From Amyloporia xantha (Eukaryota; Basidiomycota; Agaricomycetes; Polyporales; Adustoporiaceae), in NCBI GenBank assembly GCA_036971615.1, contig JAYKKR010000040.1:218362-282361 (forward strand): a stretch of DNA of 64,000 bases. Reading direction: 5' to 3'. A program made the translations under genes and the position numbers. The notes below the pieces were generated by a model. That model was not told the origin of the DNA, did no database searches, and worked only from the letters and a program-made list of their open reading frames with translations. Of this stretch, positions 12,591 to 22,847 are shown piece by piece. Position 1 is the first letter of the stretch; every line of letters begins with the position of its first letter.

Positions 12591-13344
12591 TTGTTGGTAG
12601 GAGAAACGCCAAATTGCCACCACAATACTGGGGCGTGCACGTTGAATGGTATTAGTAAACTATGGTTGTAGTACAGTACAGTACTCGCTTACTCACCCAC
12701 GTATACCGGCTCGTGCAGCGACCCAACATGCGCAACTCTACAAGGCCGCCTGAGTTCAGTGCTGCAGTTGATAGGACGGCGGAGATATAGTTGGCGTAGG
12801 CTCAGCAATAGCAGTAAAATAGTACGAACGCAGCAGTGAAAGTCAAACATATGATCGACCACAGGCGGCCCGCGATCTTCTTTGTCGGCGATGGCTAATC
12901 GATATATACACCTCGATCATAAACAGCTTGAATATGGTCTTTCACATTACTTCATTTGATTACAGGATTGGACACGTTATAACCTTGGCTATATCCATTA
13001 TTATGGACGCAATCGATTTTACGCGCGGCAGCGGATTCGAGCTTTTTGAAAGCTAGACTAATTTGGCCGTTGAACAGTCTGGGTGAAATTTAGTTATGGT
13101 TGCGATCACGGTAACACTTCGAACGGAAAGTCCACGCCGCGCCTGATAATTATACTCGAATAACGCACGGAATACCGAATGTCTCAGGCAAGAAAGCAAA
13201 ATCCGTATACTATAGTCTTCGAAACCCCTCAACACCTATATGAATGCAAAATTTATGTGTCTGTAGTCCGACACCGGTGGCAAGACTAGCAGAGTATATC
13301 ATAGTCCAACACCGGCCTCCTCAGGGCGCATCCATACCCGTACC
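12591..13344. other. Intergenic stretch between F-box genes 2 and 3
   Basis: No gene seen. It holds the upstream region of F-box gene 2 and the 3' side of gene 3. A short tandem of gtacagtacagtac lies near 12670. The phrase after gene 3 (clear at 13258-13320) resembles the region after gene 4 (16780-16860), as expected if the two genes were duplicated with their flanks. Confidence 0.45.
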
Positions 13345-14903
13345 CTAGCTCTGTCCAAAAGATGCGCTGCCTGTCTCCAGGAGCATCTCATGGACGCGTC
13401 CTCCCTCTGCGGCAGAAAGTGTTCGAGCTGTTCGCGCGCCCTCCACATTGGTGACCTTCCACCAAAAGGATTTCTCATATGTTCGGAGCTTGAGACCAGA
13501 ACGCTTCGAATCGGTCAAGGAGACCTCCGCTAACGAGAAGTACTCCAGCGACGGTACATTTTTCGCAAATTGCTCTGGGAAAGCCTGTACCGTCTTGACA
13601 TCGGTGAAACTGGAATCGGTATTACGAGCGTCTAGAATATGTGCGAAATGGCGTTTGTCGAAGCAGATCTGGATGCATGTTACGCTTGATGTATCAAATG
13701 CATGAGGGAGAGATTCCTGCGTTCTTTGGATCAACCACGAGCGGAGGGAATATGAAGCGAAGTGCTCACTAGCCACGACGGGAGATCAGGAGGACCGTCA
13801 GGATGTTGCCATTTCTCTGTCCCAGAGATCACCACTACGAGATTTTGCAGTCTCGGTACAGCGTTAACGAGATCTTGCCAGAAGGTGATATCTATATTGA
13901 TAGATCGGGAGCCATGGATAAATTGACGAGCATTGAAAGCCAGAGTGACAGTGACGGGAGCTAAATTCCGTACTGCATGAAGCACATGCCCCCTGATATA
14001 ACTATCGCTCAGACCAATCAGACCAGAAAACTCTACCGTGTCTGTGCGGCACATTATACCGGAGAAGTGGAGGTCATTGGGAAACCCAATGACATGAGAC
14101 AAGTGGGACCACGTGATATCATTGTTCCTCGCCTCGCGATCCATGCCGGCAGAATTCATGATGACCGTCTGGATATTGGGAAACAGATGCGCATGAACGG
14201 CCATTGGAAAGAAGTCGTTGATGAGGGAGATAGACGTCACGTTGGGCCACTGTTTGGAAAGACAGATCTCTGACACCAACGCGGCAGTGGATTGCAAGGC
14301 GTATTTAGGACGGAAATACTTGAATTCAATGGACCGGACGCTGTCGATTGGGGAAATGCTTCGAAGCAGTTCACCGAGGTCCTCGTGCACTGGCGACGAT
14401 AGGGAGATCGATTGAGGAGCACTGCACAGCCTATTCAGTACTCCGGCTGTCTTCAACCCGATACTGCCCAAGGCAATGTGTGATAAATTCGTGAGCGCAG
14501 CCACCGCGTCCCCTATGCGAACATTTTCTTCCATGAGACGATCCATAAGAGGGAGGCGCAGTTTCCTCAAACCGACAGCTTGCTCAAGGAGGTCCATGAT
14601 GAGGGCAGCCGGTGTCAAGTCCAGCACATCATCGTCCTCCTCGCTGTTCGTGCGAAAAGCGTCATACGACAATTCCAACGTCCGTAGCCTGAGAGGACGG
14701 CGCGGACTATCTGAGAGCATGTATCGACACATGTTATTTATCCTCTCTGGACCCGGCTTGACGAAACGCACTTCGGAATGGGCGCGATCGAGCGCGATCG
14801 AATGGATCTGCCGTGAAGTGGTCGACAGTATGAGAGCATCGTGACATGATAGTAGCGATGTGATCGTGCAAAGGACATCTTCGTTGAGGTCGACGAGGAT
14901 CAT
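13345..14903 (-). CDS. F-box / leucine-rich protein 3
   Basis: Exons 14903-13770 and 13716-13345, about 501 residues. N-terminal F-box (LVDLNEDVLCTITSLLSCHD), a leucine-rich middle, and a C-terminal region with VTCIQICF, SLEYFSLAEVSL and WWKVTNVEGAR. It is closest to gene 4 at 16862-18435: most of exon 2 is near-identical at protein level, so the two derive from a recent duplication. Likely an SCF adaptor. Its upstream region shares a ~24-base promoter block with gene 4 (15204-15227 versus 18648-18672). In this copy the divergent BTB neighbour is broken. Confidence 0.87.
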
Positions 14904-15199
14904 GTCGATAATTTCGCGCACAAATGGCTGTGGTCAGGCCAAACGGGTGGGCGATTGGTTTCTGTTATATAATTGATCACGAGTAGACTTTAGTGCAAGG
15001 TAAGTCCCTACTCACGTCAGCTGTGAAAGATGGAAAGCTAGTCGCACACAGCGCTGTACATTGCCTGAGCAGAGTCTCGCGCTACGCAGAAATCGGAGGT
15101 TGACATAGCACCCAATTCGGACTTCGGGGCGGCTACTGTCAAGTCGTTCCTGTTGTTCCTGGCATACCGTGTGTTCACACTTCACGTCGCGTTACAAGC

Positions 15200-15227
15200 C
15201 ACGTGATTTGTGACTGCGACGCGTCCT
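15200..15227. promoter_or_regulatory. CACGTG and GACGCGTC block upstream of F-box gene 3
   Basis: CACGTG at 15200-15205 and GACGCGTC at 15218-15225. The stretch gtgactgcgacgcgtcct is identical to one in the F-box 4 / BTB divergent promoter, while the surrounding non-coding sequence has drifted. This local conservation suggests a functional site, or simply the best preserved part of a recent duplication. Confidence 0.45.
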
Positions 15228-16039
15228 AAAGTGAGCTCCAAAGGTGTTTGATCTTTGAACGATGGCGGCAGACAAACATTTGACACTTGCCAAACAAAGC
15301 GGTAAGCTAACGGTATTTCCGTCAGGGTTGCTCTAATTATGACAGTTTAACCACCGTGTAGAAATTTCACACCACGATGCAGACGTATGCAAGAACGATC
15401 ACTGGCATACACTCGCGGGAACCTATGTCACTCAGGCTAGTGAAGTTTTAATGCTGATACAGGCAGGAAATTATTTGAACCACTCCTCATGGTAAATCTT
15501 GCAGTGCAGTTGAATTGGAGCACCCGGGAGGAATGAGACGGTAGGCCAACGTCATTGAAGGCGAATGGCAGTGGGCCGGCAGTAGAACGGTTCACGACAC
15601 ACTTCTGGTCTCACATGCATACCCGAAGAATTGAGTGTAAGTGTTGCATTGTTCTCATGAAATGAACTACAATCGTCTAGGATGCAAAAGAGCTGAAGCG
15701 AAATACTTGACCAGTGGTTCGAATAGATGCCGTCCGCCAACCTAGATGACGGTTGCGCCACCAGGATAATCATGGTAGTAAATAACTGAAAGAATAGTCT
15801 AGTCTGGTGTATTGATCAAATGCCGTGCTACTATGACAGGAAAACCATGCATCGCACCTGCATTTCACGCCAAGTCCACAAGAGAAGTCGCTGGCCAGAA
15901 GGGATTTCCTACAACCTTGGATAGATTCAAGCAAAGCGCGCTGGGTCACCGGCGAACTCATGAGTGCTGGTCATAGTGACGGGACGTGCAGGGATTGGCA
16001 CCGGCGCCAGCATGGGATGAGGAGGTCATTGCCAAGTGC
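15228..16039. other. Extra ~0.8 kb between F-box gene 3 and the BTB pseudogene
   Basis: In the intact copy only 293 bases separate the F-box and BTB start codons (18436-18728). Here the distance to the BTB remnant is about 1.1 kb. The extra sequence has no recognisable gene and only short frames. It is either an insertion in this copy or sequence lost from the other. Confidence 0.5.
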
Positions 16040-16385
16040 CTCCATGAACGGAGAACCCATCGCCCATCTCTCGACATGCTTTCTCGTATCCAAACTCCTT
16101 ATCACAGCAGCGTCAGATGATTTCCCCCATATACTCCCCACGGTGGCTCCCAGCGGCCTCTCGGAGAGCCTATTGCCATGATCAACATTCGCCAGAATCG
16201 GACGCAACGATCGAAAGCATCCTCTGCTGCATATACCCTGTACCGGATCCCGTCACTTGCGGCTTATGCGACGCATACGAGTCAACGACGCTGATCAAGA
16301 TGAAGTACCGCGTCCCGGCCTCTCACTGGAGCAAACGGTCGCATACTTCTGCGTTAGCCACGGTTCATCAGTATATAAGCCTCGA
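16040..16385 (+). pseudogene. Broken copy of the BTB/POZ gene
   Basis: Aligns with 18860-19180 of the intact BTB gene: the segments encoding HLSTCFLVSKLLITAASD and ESDATIESILCCIYPVPDPV are still readable but lie in different frames. The match fades near 16385, and the C-terminal half of the gene is absent. Together with F-box gene 3 it forms a duplicate of the F-box 4 / BTB pair. Confidence 0.85.
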
Positions 16386-16861
16386 TTCGCGAATAGCCTC
16401 GATAGGGACTTCATTCTTCATTTTTGCGGGAATGGAACTGCGTGTGGCTTCTGTCCACACAAGCGAACGTTCTTACGCTCCAGTAAGAACGACCCCTCAA
16501 ACTTCTTCAACTCTCAAGCTTCACTAAATAGTAACAGGTAGTCGCCGTAAATATAATACAATGCGATCACGCCAAAACATCGAACGGAGCATCCAGACAA
16601 GAAAGTACGTACAGAACGTCAATACGTTTCATACGTAAGCCGAGGGTCAGCGTTGTGTCGTTAGTCAATGGCTAATGATCATACTCGTACAGCGCAGTCA
16701 GTCAAAATCAGGCAAGAAATCAGAACACGTATACAGTCTTCAAAAAGCCTCAACACCTGTGCGAATGCGAATCTCTGTCTTTGTAGCCTAACACCCGCGT
16801 CAAAACTACCAGAGCATGTTTGAAAGGTCAAATCCGAGGGTGCGATATACCTATACCTACT
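16386..16861. other. Intergenic stretch after the BTB pseudogene
   Basis: No gene seen. It lies between the BTB remnant and the end of F-box gene 4; short frames only. Confidence 0.4.
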
Positions 16862-18435
16862 CTAGCTCTGTCCGGAAGATGCGCTGCCTATCTCCAGGAG
16901 CATCTGATGGACGCGTCCTCCCTCTGCGGCAGAAAGTGTTTGAGCTGTTCGCGCACCCTCCACGTTGGTGACCTTCCACCATAAGGCTGTCTCGTATGTT
17001 CTCAGCCAGTGACCAGTCCGCCTCGTTTCAGTCAAGGATACCTCGGCCAGCGAGAAGTACTCTAACGATGGTATGCTCTTCGCGAATTGTTCTGGGAAGG
17101 CTTGTATCGTCTTATTATTGGTGAAATTCGAATCAGTATTACGAGCGCCTAGAATGTGCGCGAAATAGTGTTTGTCGAAGCAAACCTGGATGCATGTTAC
17201 ACTCGATGTAACAAACCGATTACGGAGAGTTTCCTGCACCATTCAAATCAACTACGAGCAGATGGAACAAGCAGCTAAGTGCTCACTAGCCACGATGGGA
17301 GATCAGGAGGACCGTTAGAATGTTGCCATTCCTTCGTCTCAGAGATCACCACTACGAGACTTTGCAATCTTGGTCCAGCGTTGACGAGGTCTTGCCAGAA
17401 GTCGATATAGGTATATCCGGAGGGAACGATGAAGTGAAGGGCATTGAAAGCCAGAACGACAGTGACGGGATCCAAATTTCGCACTGCACGGACCACATAC
17501 TCCCTGATATAACTACCGTTCCGACCAATCAGACCAGAAAACTCCACCATGTCCGTAGGGCAGGTTATATGGGAGAGGTAGAGGACATTCAAGGGAGACC
17601 CGATAACATGAGACAAATGGGACCACATGATATCATTGTTCCTGGCCTCGCGATTCACTGGCACGTCGGCAGAGTTAATGATGACCGTCTGGATATTGGG
17701 AAACAGATACGTATGAACGACCATTGGCACGAAGTTGTCGATGAGGCAGATAGATGTTACATTGGGCCACTGTTTGGAAAGGGAAAGCTCTGACGACGCC
17801 TGGGCAGCGGAACGCAAGGTGGATTTAGGACGGAAATGCACAAATTCAATGGACCGGACACTGTCGATCGGCGAAATGCTTCGAAGCAATTCAATAAGGT
17901 CCTGGTGCACTGGGGCCGATAGGGAAATGAATTGAGGAGCACTGCGTAACCTGTTCAGTACTCCGGCTGTCTTCGACCCGATACCGCCCAAGGCAATGTG
18001 TAATAGATTTGGGAGTGCAGCTACCGCGTCCCCTATGCGAGCATTTCTTTCCATGAAACGCTCCATCAGAGGCAGGCCGAGTTTCCGCAAACGGACAGCT
18101 TTCTCAAGGACGTCCGCGAGAAGGGCAGCCAATGTCAAGTACAGCACATCATTGTCCTTGTGGGAGCCAAATGGCTCCTGGAGTCCGTTATACCGTATTT
18201 CCAACGTCCGTATCCTCAGGGGACGGCGCGGACTGTCAGAGAGCATGTATTGACACATGCGAGATATCCTCTCTGGATCCCAGGGCCACTTGACAAAATG
18301 CACTTCGGAATGTGCGCGCTCAAGCGCAATCAAATGAATCTGCCGTGAAGTAGTCGATAAGGCGAGAGCGTCGTGACATGATAGTAGAGATGTAATCATG
18401 CGAAGGACATCTTCGTTGAGGTGGACGAGGGTCAT
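16862..18435 (-). CDS. F-box / leucine-rich protein 4
   Basis: Exons 18435-17287 and 17233-16862, about 506 residues. F-box LVHLNEDVLRMITSLLSCHD at the N-terminus, leucine-rich middle, and the same C-terminal blocks as gene 3 (VTCIQVCF, SLEYFSLAEVSL, WWKVTNVEGAR, LSAAEGGRVH). Predicted SCF substrate adaptor. It is divergently transcribed from the BTB gene across 293 bases, so the two may share control elements. An in-frame GTG lies upstream at 18537, but the ATG at 18435 places the F-box at the very start, as in the paralogues. Confidence 0.87.
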
Positions 18436-18647
18436 GTTGCGATGGCTGTGGTCAGGCCCAATGGGTCTGGTAGTAGCTGGGATTAGTGACTGTTTATGTG
18501 ATCTAAGATGAGCGGAGGTCGATGATTTGAAGGCCACAGTGAAAGTACACGCCCCTACTCACGTCGGTGGTGGCAGTACACAAACTAGTATAACAGGGGG
18601 CCGACAGTTCTATCGTGCACGCTTCTACACGTTGCGTTACACGGCGC

Positions 18648-18672
18648 GTGATCTGTGACTGCGACGCGTCCT
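18648..18672. promoter_or_regulatory. Conserved block in the F-box 4 / BTB divergent promoter
   Basis: Contains GACGCGTC at 18663-18670 and is shared almost base for base with the block upstream of F-box gene 3. It lies about 215 bases from the F-box start and 57 bases from the BTB start. Confidence 0.45.
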
Positions 18673-18728
18673 GAAACTCCTCCTACTTAGCTGGCCGTTC
18701 ATTGAGACGACAGTCATCCTCATCGTCC

Positions 18729-19661
18729 ATGTTCAACACAACGATAACCACCGCGTCTCAGAAACACAAGAAAACTACTCGACGGGAGCGCTCCTCTTCT
18801 GTCGTGTTTGTGCGAATGCAGAAGACAGCCCCAGCACCCTTCAATCGCCCTGATGCCGACCTCGTACTCATCACTCATCTCTCGACACGCTTTCTCGTAT
18901 CCAAGCTCCTTATCACCGCAGCGTCAGACTACTTCCGCGACACCCTCTCCACCGCTGCTCGTCGCCCTCTCGGCGAACCTACCGTGATCGACAATTTGCC
19001 CGAATCGGACGCGACGATAGAGACCGTCCTCCGCTGCATATATCCCGTGCCGGAGCCCGTCATATGCGACCTCGACGACTTGTGCGACGCGTACGACGCT
19101 GCGATCAAGTACCGCATGCCGAAACCCAAGCTCACCCTCGAACAGATGCTGCTCGCACCGCGGTTCATGCAGGAGGAGCCCGTCCGCGTGTACGCTATCG
19201 CGCGCAAGTACGGTCTGGATGACGTTGCGGAAGTCGCCATGGAGCGCGCGCTGTGCATGCCTGCGGTGTGGCCGGAATATGAGGAGTTCAGTCATATCTC
19301 TGCGCGGGAGTACCATTCCCTCATCACCCTCCATCGCCGGAGAGGCATCGCGGCTGCCGCGTGCCTGGACGATCCCCAGCTCAGGGCGAAGGCGCGGTAT
19401 TGTGCCATTTGCGATGACAGGAAGAAGCGTACGGGTGTTGACGGCCCTCCGAACTGGTGGAACAAGTATGTCGAGCGGTGTCGCCCTGTTCTTATGGAAT
19501 CGCCGACGAGCAGCGTGGTGTGCAGTAATGCCTTCCTGGCCCAACAAGTCAAACCGTATGATTGCGAGGGCTGTGCAAGGTGTATTCTACATGCTCTTCT
19601 ACCTGACGGCGTCATCACGATGCTCAAGCAGCTCATTGATGCGCTGCCTAAAACATCATGA
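18729..19661 (+). CDS. BTB/POZ domain protein
   Basis: Single exon, 310 residues. Residues ~45-140 fit a BTB fold as found in many agaricomycete proteins (DADLVLITHLSTRFLVSK, then the variable strand and IYPVPEPV segments), followed by a helical part (VRVYAIARKYGLDDVAEVAM) and a C-terminal region with paired cysteines (CAIC, CEGCARC). BTB proteins often act as CUL3 adaptors or dimerisation modules; the exact role is not shown by the sequence. It is divergent from F-box gene 4. A decayed copy sits at 16040-16385. The ATG at 18729 is the first in frame; an upstream in-frame TTG is ignored. Confidence 0.85.
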   Translation: MFNTTITTASQKHKKTTRRERSSSVVFVRMQKTAPAPFNRPDADLVLITHLSTRFLVSKLLITAASDYFRDTLSTAARRPLGEPTVIDNLPESDATIETVLRCIYPVPEPVICDLDDLCDAYDAAIKYRMPKPKLTLEQMLLAPRFMQEEPVRVYAIARKYGLDDVAEVAMERALCMPAVWPEYEEFSHISAREYHSLITLHRRRGIAAAACLDDPQLRAKARYCAICDDRKKRTGVDGPPNWWNKYVERCRPVLMESPTSSVVCSNAFLAQQVKPYDCEGCARCILHALLPDGVITMLKQLIDALPKTS

Positions 19662-19959
19662 CATGGGTGAGCATTTTTCGGTGCAGTCCAGATGGGTTTG
19701 TTCTCATCTTTAGCTAGAGCTTTCACGCTTGCATTTGAGGAGGATAGTCGTGTCTGACGTCTTACGTGTTCAAGAACGAACTCTCGCAATCTCAGTAATT
19801 TATGTCAACCATCGCTAGTATACATTGTTTAATACCACGTAATGTTTCTCACTTAACTAGAACGTTTACCGGCAGCCTGAAAATATCCTATGGTCGGTTC
19901 TAGTGGAAGGTAAGTAACAGCAGAGTTACAAATCTTATGTCCGTATATGACTTCCGCTC

Positions 19960-21627
19960 TCAAAGCAATTCTCCGGTAGGTTTCAATCCTTCAAAACCAT
20001 TGGCGACGTCATACGCGAGCGTTCCGCGTAGGTAGGTTTGCTCAACTCTGCCTCGAAGAGTGAGGCCATCGTAAGGGGTGAGTTTATTTTTGAAATTGAG
20101 TGATTCTTTCGTCACCTTTGAACGCGGCCAGCGTCAGCGTTGCTCTTCAAGCAGTGAGTGATTTGTACATACTGTAAATTCTGCCTTGGGATCCCAAATG
20201 ACGAGATCCGCATCGTAGCCTACCTTGATATGCCCCTTGCGGTCATCGAGCGCAGCGTGCCGTGCAGTCTTGCCAGACACCCAGTCCATGATCCTCTCGA
20301 TGCCCACGCCGCGCTTGCTGCCCTCCGTCCACAGCAAGCTCAACCCGAGCCCGAGCGTGCTGATCCCGCCCCACGCACCCATGACGTCCCCCTCGTCCAT
20401 CCTCTTCAGCGCCGCGACGCACGGGCTGTGGTCGCTCACCACGCAGTCGATCGTGCCGTCCAGCAGCGCGTCCCACAGCTCCTCGCGGTTGGCCTCCTCG
20501 CGGATGGGCGGGCAGCACTTGAAGTCGGGACGGCCGTGCGGGATCTGCGCGGCGGAGAGGCAGAGGTAGTGGAAGCAGGTCTCGACGGTCAGGGGGAGGC
20601 CGGACGCCTTGGCGGCGCGGATGAGGGGGAGCGCGAGCGCGGCGGAGAGGTGGACGATGTGCAGCCGGAGGGAGGGGTATCGCCGGTGGAGGGAGGTGAT
20701 GAGGGCGATGGCGTCGACCTCGAGCTGCTGCGGGCGCGAGGCGAGGAAGGTGGTGTAGAGGGTGGGATCTGCGGCGGTGGGAGTTGCGGAGGGGCCGTGG
20801 GGAGACGTGTCGAGCTCGGCGTGGAAGCAGAGAACGGTGGACGTGTTCTGATGAGGCGGAAACAGCAGCAGGTTATTATCCCCGAACAGAAGGCCAGTGT
20901 GAGCACACCTTCAGTTCCTCCATGGCCAGTTGCAAATCGGCCGCATTGACGGTTGGGAATTCCTGCACAGGTATAAGATGGGTAGGCAGACATGATTCGG
21001 AACGTCTCACATCTACGCCGCTTTCTATCAGGAAGCACTTGAACCCCTTCACGCCCGCATCTATCAGAGGCCTGAGGTGTGCCTACCGTGGCTGATGCTG
21101 TCAGATATGCGCCTTCAAAGCAGACATGGAAGGTGGATGGGCATTCACCTGGTTACCAGGTATAACTCCCCCCCAGAACGCGACATCTGTCCAGCACTGC
21201 CCGCGAGCTGCCCGCCGCTTCTCCTCCAAGTGGGAGACCGTCGTGGTCGGAGGGATCGAGTTCAGCGGCATGTCGACGACCGTGGTGACTCCCCCCGAGG
21301 CCGCGGCGCGCGTGCCGGTCCAAAAGCCCTCCCAGTCTGTCCGACCAGGCTCGTTCAAATGGACATGACCGCTACAGCGGCGTACAAGATCAGTACCGAG
21401 TGACGGTTGCGAAGGTGGCTCACTCACTCGACAAGGCCTGGCAGGACGAGCTTATCACCTGCATCTATCCAGTTGGCGTCTTCGACATCAGGGAATGCCT
21501 GTCTCTGGCCCACGCTGTGGTGAATATCACTGATCTTGCCGGTCATCACGTCCACTATGACAGTGGCTGGTCTCGGGTGATCGCCACACAGCACGTTGGA
21601 CCCTGTGAAGATGCGTCTTGAGCCCAT
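19960..21627 (-). CDS. DAL1: Allantoinase
   Basis: Six exons (21627-21428, 21371-21149, 21082-21011, 20962-20909, 20847-20173, 20115-19960), 459 residues, all phases consistent. It is an amidohydrolase that opens the ring of allantoin to allantoate in purine breakdown. Metal-site residues are present: HVH (69-71) in [14 protein letters not shown], the lysine of GFKCF (156) that is carbamylated in the family, H192 in CFHAE, H249 in HIVHLS and D322 in VSDHSP. Length fits the family. The start at 21627 (MGSRRIFTG) matches the usual N-terminus; three tandem gactcga units just upstream are then untranslated. The neighbours are unrelated to purine use, so there is no pathway cluster. Confidence 0.95.
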
Positions 21628-21680
21628 GGCATGCGTGGGCGAGATGGAGGAAAGCTGAATGCCGCTACTGGTGGACGGGA

Positions 21681-21701
21681 GACTCGAGACTCGAGACTCG
21701 A
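21681..21701. repeat. Three tandem copies of gactcga
   Basis: A perfect 7-base repeat, three units, in the probable 5' untranslated region of the allantoinase gene. Low-complexity sequence; likely to vary in copy number. Confidence 0.7.
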
Positions 21702-22088
21702 GAGGGGACACCTGCTCCGGCGGCAAGATGCAAGTGAGATCAAATCACACTCGCTGCCGCATATGGAAACCGACGTAGTTCACGTCGGCTGATGGCGGCA
21801 CACGGCGGCTGTGTTCAGCAAGGCGATGGTTTCGGCCACTATCATTGCCTCGTTCGCTCGCCCGTGTCTCGCAAGAAGCCACAGCGGTCCATTCACTTTT
21901 GGCACATCATCAAACCGTAAGTGCAGCATCCGTTTCTCTGATTATTCGGATGGCACATATTGAAGTTGATGAGAAGAAGCGCGGCTGTGTCGGTGCGCAA
22001 TGTGCGTGCATTGATACAGACACCTTGATGACGCCGCCTATAACCGGCACCGTGTCAGGCTCGTGTGAAACATGTATGAATCGCCATG

Positions 22089-22098
22089 TTATATATAA
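22089..22098 (+). promoter_or_regulatory. TATA box of the Yippee-like gene
   Basis: ttatatataa lies about 60 bases upstream of the ATG at 22157, a typical distance for a fungal core promoter. Confidence 0.5.
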
Positions 22099-22156
22099 GC
22101 GATTCCAGCAGCCCTCGCTCGCTCCATCTTGACATTCCTCGACTGACGCCGCCACG

Positions 22157-22847
22157 ATGACCCAGCAACTCGCGGTCCCTCCATTCCAGCCTCTGAAGCC
22201 AAGACGCAGTATGTCCGATATCCACAACGATCGCCAAATATTTGCGTGCAAGAACTGTAACATAACCATTGCATCCGGGTCTTGTCTGGTCTCCAAGGTG
22301 AGCAAACCGCCCTCGCGGTCTGTCTTCCCCCGACTCGAAAGGTCATGGAACTGACCGGCTTTTGAGCAGGGTTTCCGAGGCTACTCTGGAAAAGCCGCCC
22401 TCTTTACAGAAGCGTAAATATCGCATTCGGTCAGCTCTGCGCACGACTGACCCGCCCACGGAACCCCACAGATCCAACATCAACCTCAGCCCACCATCTA
22501 TCATGCTAATGGACACCGGCGCTCACACAATCCAAGAACTCTCATGCGCATCGTGCAGCGCCAACATCGGCTGGAAGTTCGTGCGCGCGCACGAGTCTCC
22601 GGAGAAGTGGAAGGAGGGACACTGTCTGCTAGAGCTTGCACTTCTGCAGGAGGACTGGGCACCGCTCGAGCATGAAGGGGACACGGAACCACAACTCCAT
22701 ATGGCAGTGGCGAAGCTGTCTCTGGGGCACAGAAGGACGGCGACGGACCCGCACGCACTCCGAGGGCGGCCTCACGGTCCGCGCAGCATTACTCCTAGTC
22801 ATAGAAATCGGGACCGGACACTATCTGTGCTTTCACAGGCCGCTTGA
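22157..22847 (+). CDS. Yippee-like zinc-binding protein
   Basis: Exons 22157-22297, 22370-22413 and 22472-22847, 186 residues. The Yippee domain has its two zinc-binding pairs, CKNC (near residue 31) and CASC (near 84), with the conserved GWKF and KWKEGHCLLEL downstream. Yippee proteins are small conserved eukaryotic proteins with a cereblon-like fold; their biochemical role is poorly defined. This one carries a ~70-residue C-terminal extension after the domain that is basic and of low complexity, longer than in typical members, so an additional unseen intron or an early true stop is possible. Confidence 0.85.

Noticed and set aside
20158..20949. 263-codon plus-strand frame
   Set aside because: Antisense shadow of the allantoinase gene in GC-rich sequence.
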